A stretch of DNA of 7,365 nucleotides from Microcoleaceae cyanobacterium UBA11344 (GTDB taxonomy: Bacteria > Cyanobacteriota > Cyanobacteriia > Cyanobacteriales > Microcoleaceae). The notes beneath the pieces were generated by a model. The model saw only the letters and a program-made list of their open reading frames with translations, was not told the DNA's origin and did no database searches. The DNA lies in assembly GCA_003483675.1 (NCBI GenBank), contig DMYK01000036.1, positions 1 through 7,365 of the forward strand. The letters run 5' to 3'. A program made the translations under genes and the position numbers. This document shows positions 7,101 to 7,365 of this stretch, in pieces. How positions within the stretch are numbered: position 1 is the stretch's first letter; every line of letters begins with the position of its first letter.

Positions 7101-7365
7101 CTGCGGACGCCTTTAAACGGCGTTTTAGGTTACGCTCAAATCCTCAAAACAGATAAAACTTTAAACCCCGATCACCAAGAAAGTCTCAGCAACATTCAAC
7201 AGTGCGGTCAACACCTGCTGATGTTAATCAACGATGTTTTAGACCTCTCCAAAATCGAAGCTAGGAAAATGGAACTCTACCCCGCAGAGTTAAATTTTAC
7301 TAACTTTATTAAAAACATTGCCAACCTCTTCCAGATGCGGGCTGCCCAAAAAGGCATTGTTTTCT
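4110..7365 (+). CDS. Multisensor hybrid histidine kinase (REC, 5 PAS, GAF, HisKA), 3' end cut by window
   Basis: The frame stays open for 1085 codons and runs off the window. An in-frame TAA at 4098 and a receiver domain from residue 14 make the ATG at 4110 the start, though it lacks a clear ribosome binding site. Domains in order: REC 14-137 (E20/D21, phospho-acceptor D68, T96, K118, ending RYAIER); PAS1 about 146-272; PAS2 282-396; PAS3 407-533; PAS4 541-648; PAS5 660-768. Most PAS domains end in the (V/R)DIT(E/S) type signature that links tandem PAS/PAC units. Then a phytochrome/cyanobacteriochrome-like GAF (about 795-950), a short coiled coil, and HisKA with H996 in [12 protein letters not shown]. 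The last residues (RAAQKGIVF) enter HATPase_c, so the catalytic domain and perhaps further receivers lie beyond the edge. No membrane segment is seen, so it is a cytoplasmic sensor integrating several cues with phospho-input. The signals are unknown. Confidence 0.93.
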   Translation, partial: MKAVFNLAVPPTCFKVLLVEDNAYEAELIEDLLSGISDRQQIALTKVERLSEALLRLNQETFDVILLDLSLPDSRGIETVARVQEYGANVPIVVLTGQNDEALALRLISVGVQDYLVKRKIDGELLMRSLRYAIERQNSQDALRKSEEKYRSVVENSLIGIAIIVPIIEPAIPENCNWIEVNDALCHLLGYERDELMQKNRLELTHPEDCSNNIEQLSQILAGTSDGYISDKRWLRKDGEIVYTRVSLHCIRRRDGSIDRMIKVVLDVSDRYRYESKLKASEQFLNHIINVIPDPIFVKDDQHRWMILNDAFCQLLGKPRQELICKSDYDFFSQAEAEVFWEKDEEVLNTGIPNETEENFTNSQGKEYIISTKKTFFQNTDGSKILVGTIRDITEYRRQQIALEKSEARFQKLVANLPGAIYQLRISASGEKSFPYVSSGCRELYELEPEVIEENAEQVFSRIHADDISDLEESIAISAATMQPWQQQWRYVLPSGKIKWLQGASRPEMLNQAKKGNRADIIWDGLVMDITELKQAQTERDRFFTISLDLLCIIGFDGYFKRLNPAWSNALGYSNAELFAKPMLEFVHPDDRAATLAEREKLIAGTPSICFENRYLCKDGSYKCLLWTASPFSEEGLIYSVGRDITSRKQAELALLRVTQAVESTSDAIVIADLKGRSIYHNQAFIQRYGYTPAELNTAGGAMVIYPKNKVLLKMLKTLRKGKSWKGELKIKTQSNELVTTLFLADCIKDETGNLIGLVGVITDITERKQAEMALVQQLRRDRLVVAMLDRIRSSLNLEEILTTAVEQVRQLLQTDRTVIYRFNPDRNPVLVVESVARNRRSLRDLNIPYPCFAENFVELYQQGWVRAIENIYQENFSESHIDFLNQLEVKANLIVPILKAETSISNPRSTSENPLWGLLIAHDCSHSRSWDSSEIESLRQLCVQLAIAIQQSTLFQQAQTEIADRKLAESALQQAVLAAETANRAKSEFLANMSHELRTPLNGVLGYAQILKTDKTLNPDHQESLSNIQQCGQHLLMLINDVLDLSKIEARKMELYPAELNFTNFIKNIANLFQMRAAQKGIVF
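6492..6959 (+). other. GAF domain with Ser in place of the canonical bilin Cys
   Basis: Residues about 795-950 of the large kinase match the cyanobacteriochrome-like GAF pattern: [16 protein letters not shown], then [18 protein letters not shown] and [12 protein letters not shown]852 sits in YPCF, at the place of the DXCF motif with the Asp replaced by Tyr. The canonical chromophore Cys, normally just before the conserved His and 28 residues after the DXCF Cys in TePixJ, is S880 next to H881. The domain probably does not bind bilin in the usual way and may sense another ligand or serve structurally. Confidence 0.6.

Noticed and set aside
6881..7156. + strand frame of 91 codons in another phase near the end of the window
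   Set aside because: It overlaps the GAF/HisKA coding frame, which holds the H-box; its Arg/Ser-rich product is typical of an out-of-frame reading.

Overview
The window comes from a cyanobacterium, probably a filamentous one of the Oscillatoria/Microcoleus sort. The order is an inference; the phylum rests on ten perfect HIP1 octamers (GCGATCGC), a heptanucleotide tandem repeat of the cyanobacterial STRR type, and large REC/PAS/GAF histidine kinases with sequence signatures common in that phylum. All three genes lie on the + strand, and no convincing minus-strand gene was found.

Layout. (1) 29-2347: a 772-residue protein with about 15 tetratricopeptide repeats followed by a class I SAM-dependent methyltransferase-like domain. 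(2) 2400-3710: a 436-residue soluble kinase with REC receiver, a 21-residue-repeat coiled coil, HisKA and HATPase_c. It starts 52 nt after gene 1, so the two are probably co-transcribed. (3) 3711-4109: a 399-nt gap. It holds a consensus sigma70-type promoter inside a dyad (TTGACA, 17 nt, TATAAT) and a 143-bp MITE-like element with 26-nt terminal inverted repeats (20/26 matching), carrying six perfect CCTAGGC heptamers near its right end. (4) 4110 to the window end: an open reading frame of at least 1085 codons with no stop, cut by the window edge. It encodes a multisensor kinase, REC, five PAS domains, a phytochrome/cyanobacteriochrome-like GAF and HisKA, and should continue into HATPase_c.

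How the genes may work together. Both kinases begin with a receiver domain that keeps the phospho-acceptor Asp and the conserved Lys. Neither has transmembrane segments or, in the visible part, a DNA-binding output. They look like members of a cytoplasmic phosphorelay in which each kinase can be controlled by phosphorylation from another. The TPR-methyltransferase is a plausible partner or target of gene 2 by operon position only; its substrate is unknown.

The points most worth a second look are the MITE-like element and heptamer array placed between a perfect promoter and the large kinase, and the GAF domain that keeps a Cys at the DXCF position but has Ser where the canonical bilin-binding Cys of cyanobacteriochromes lies.
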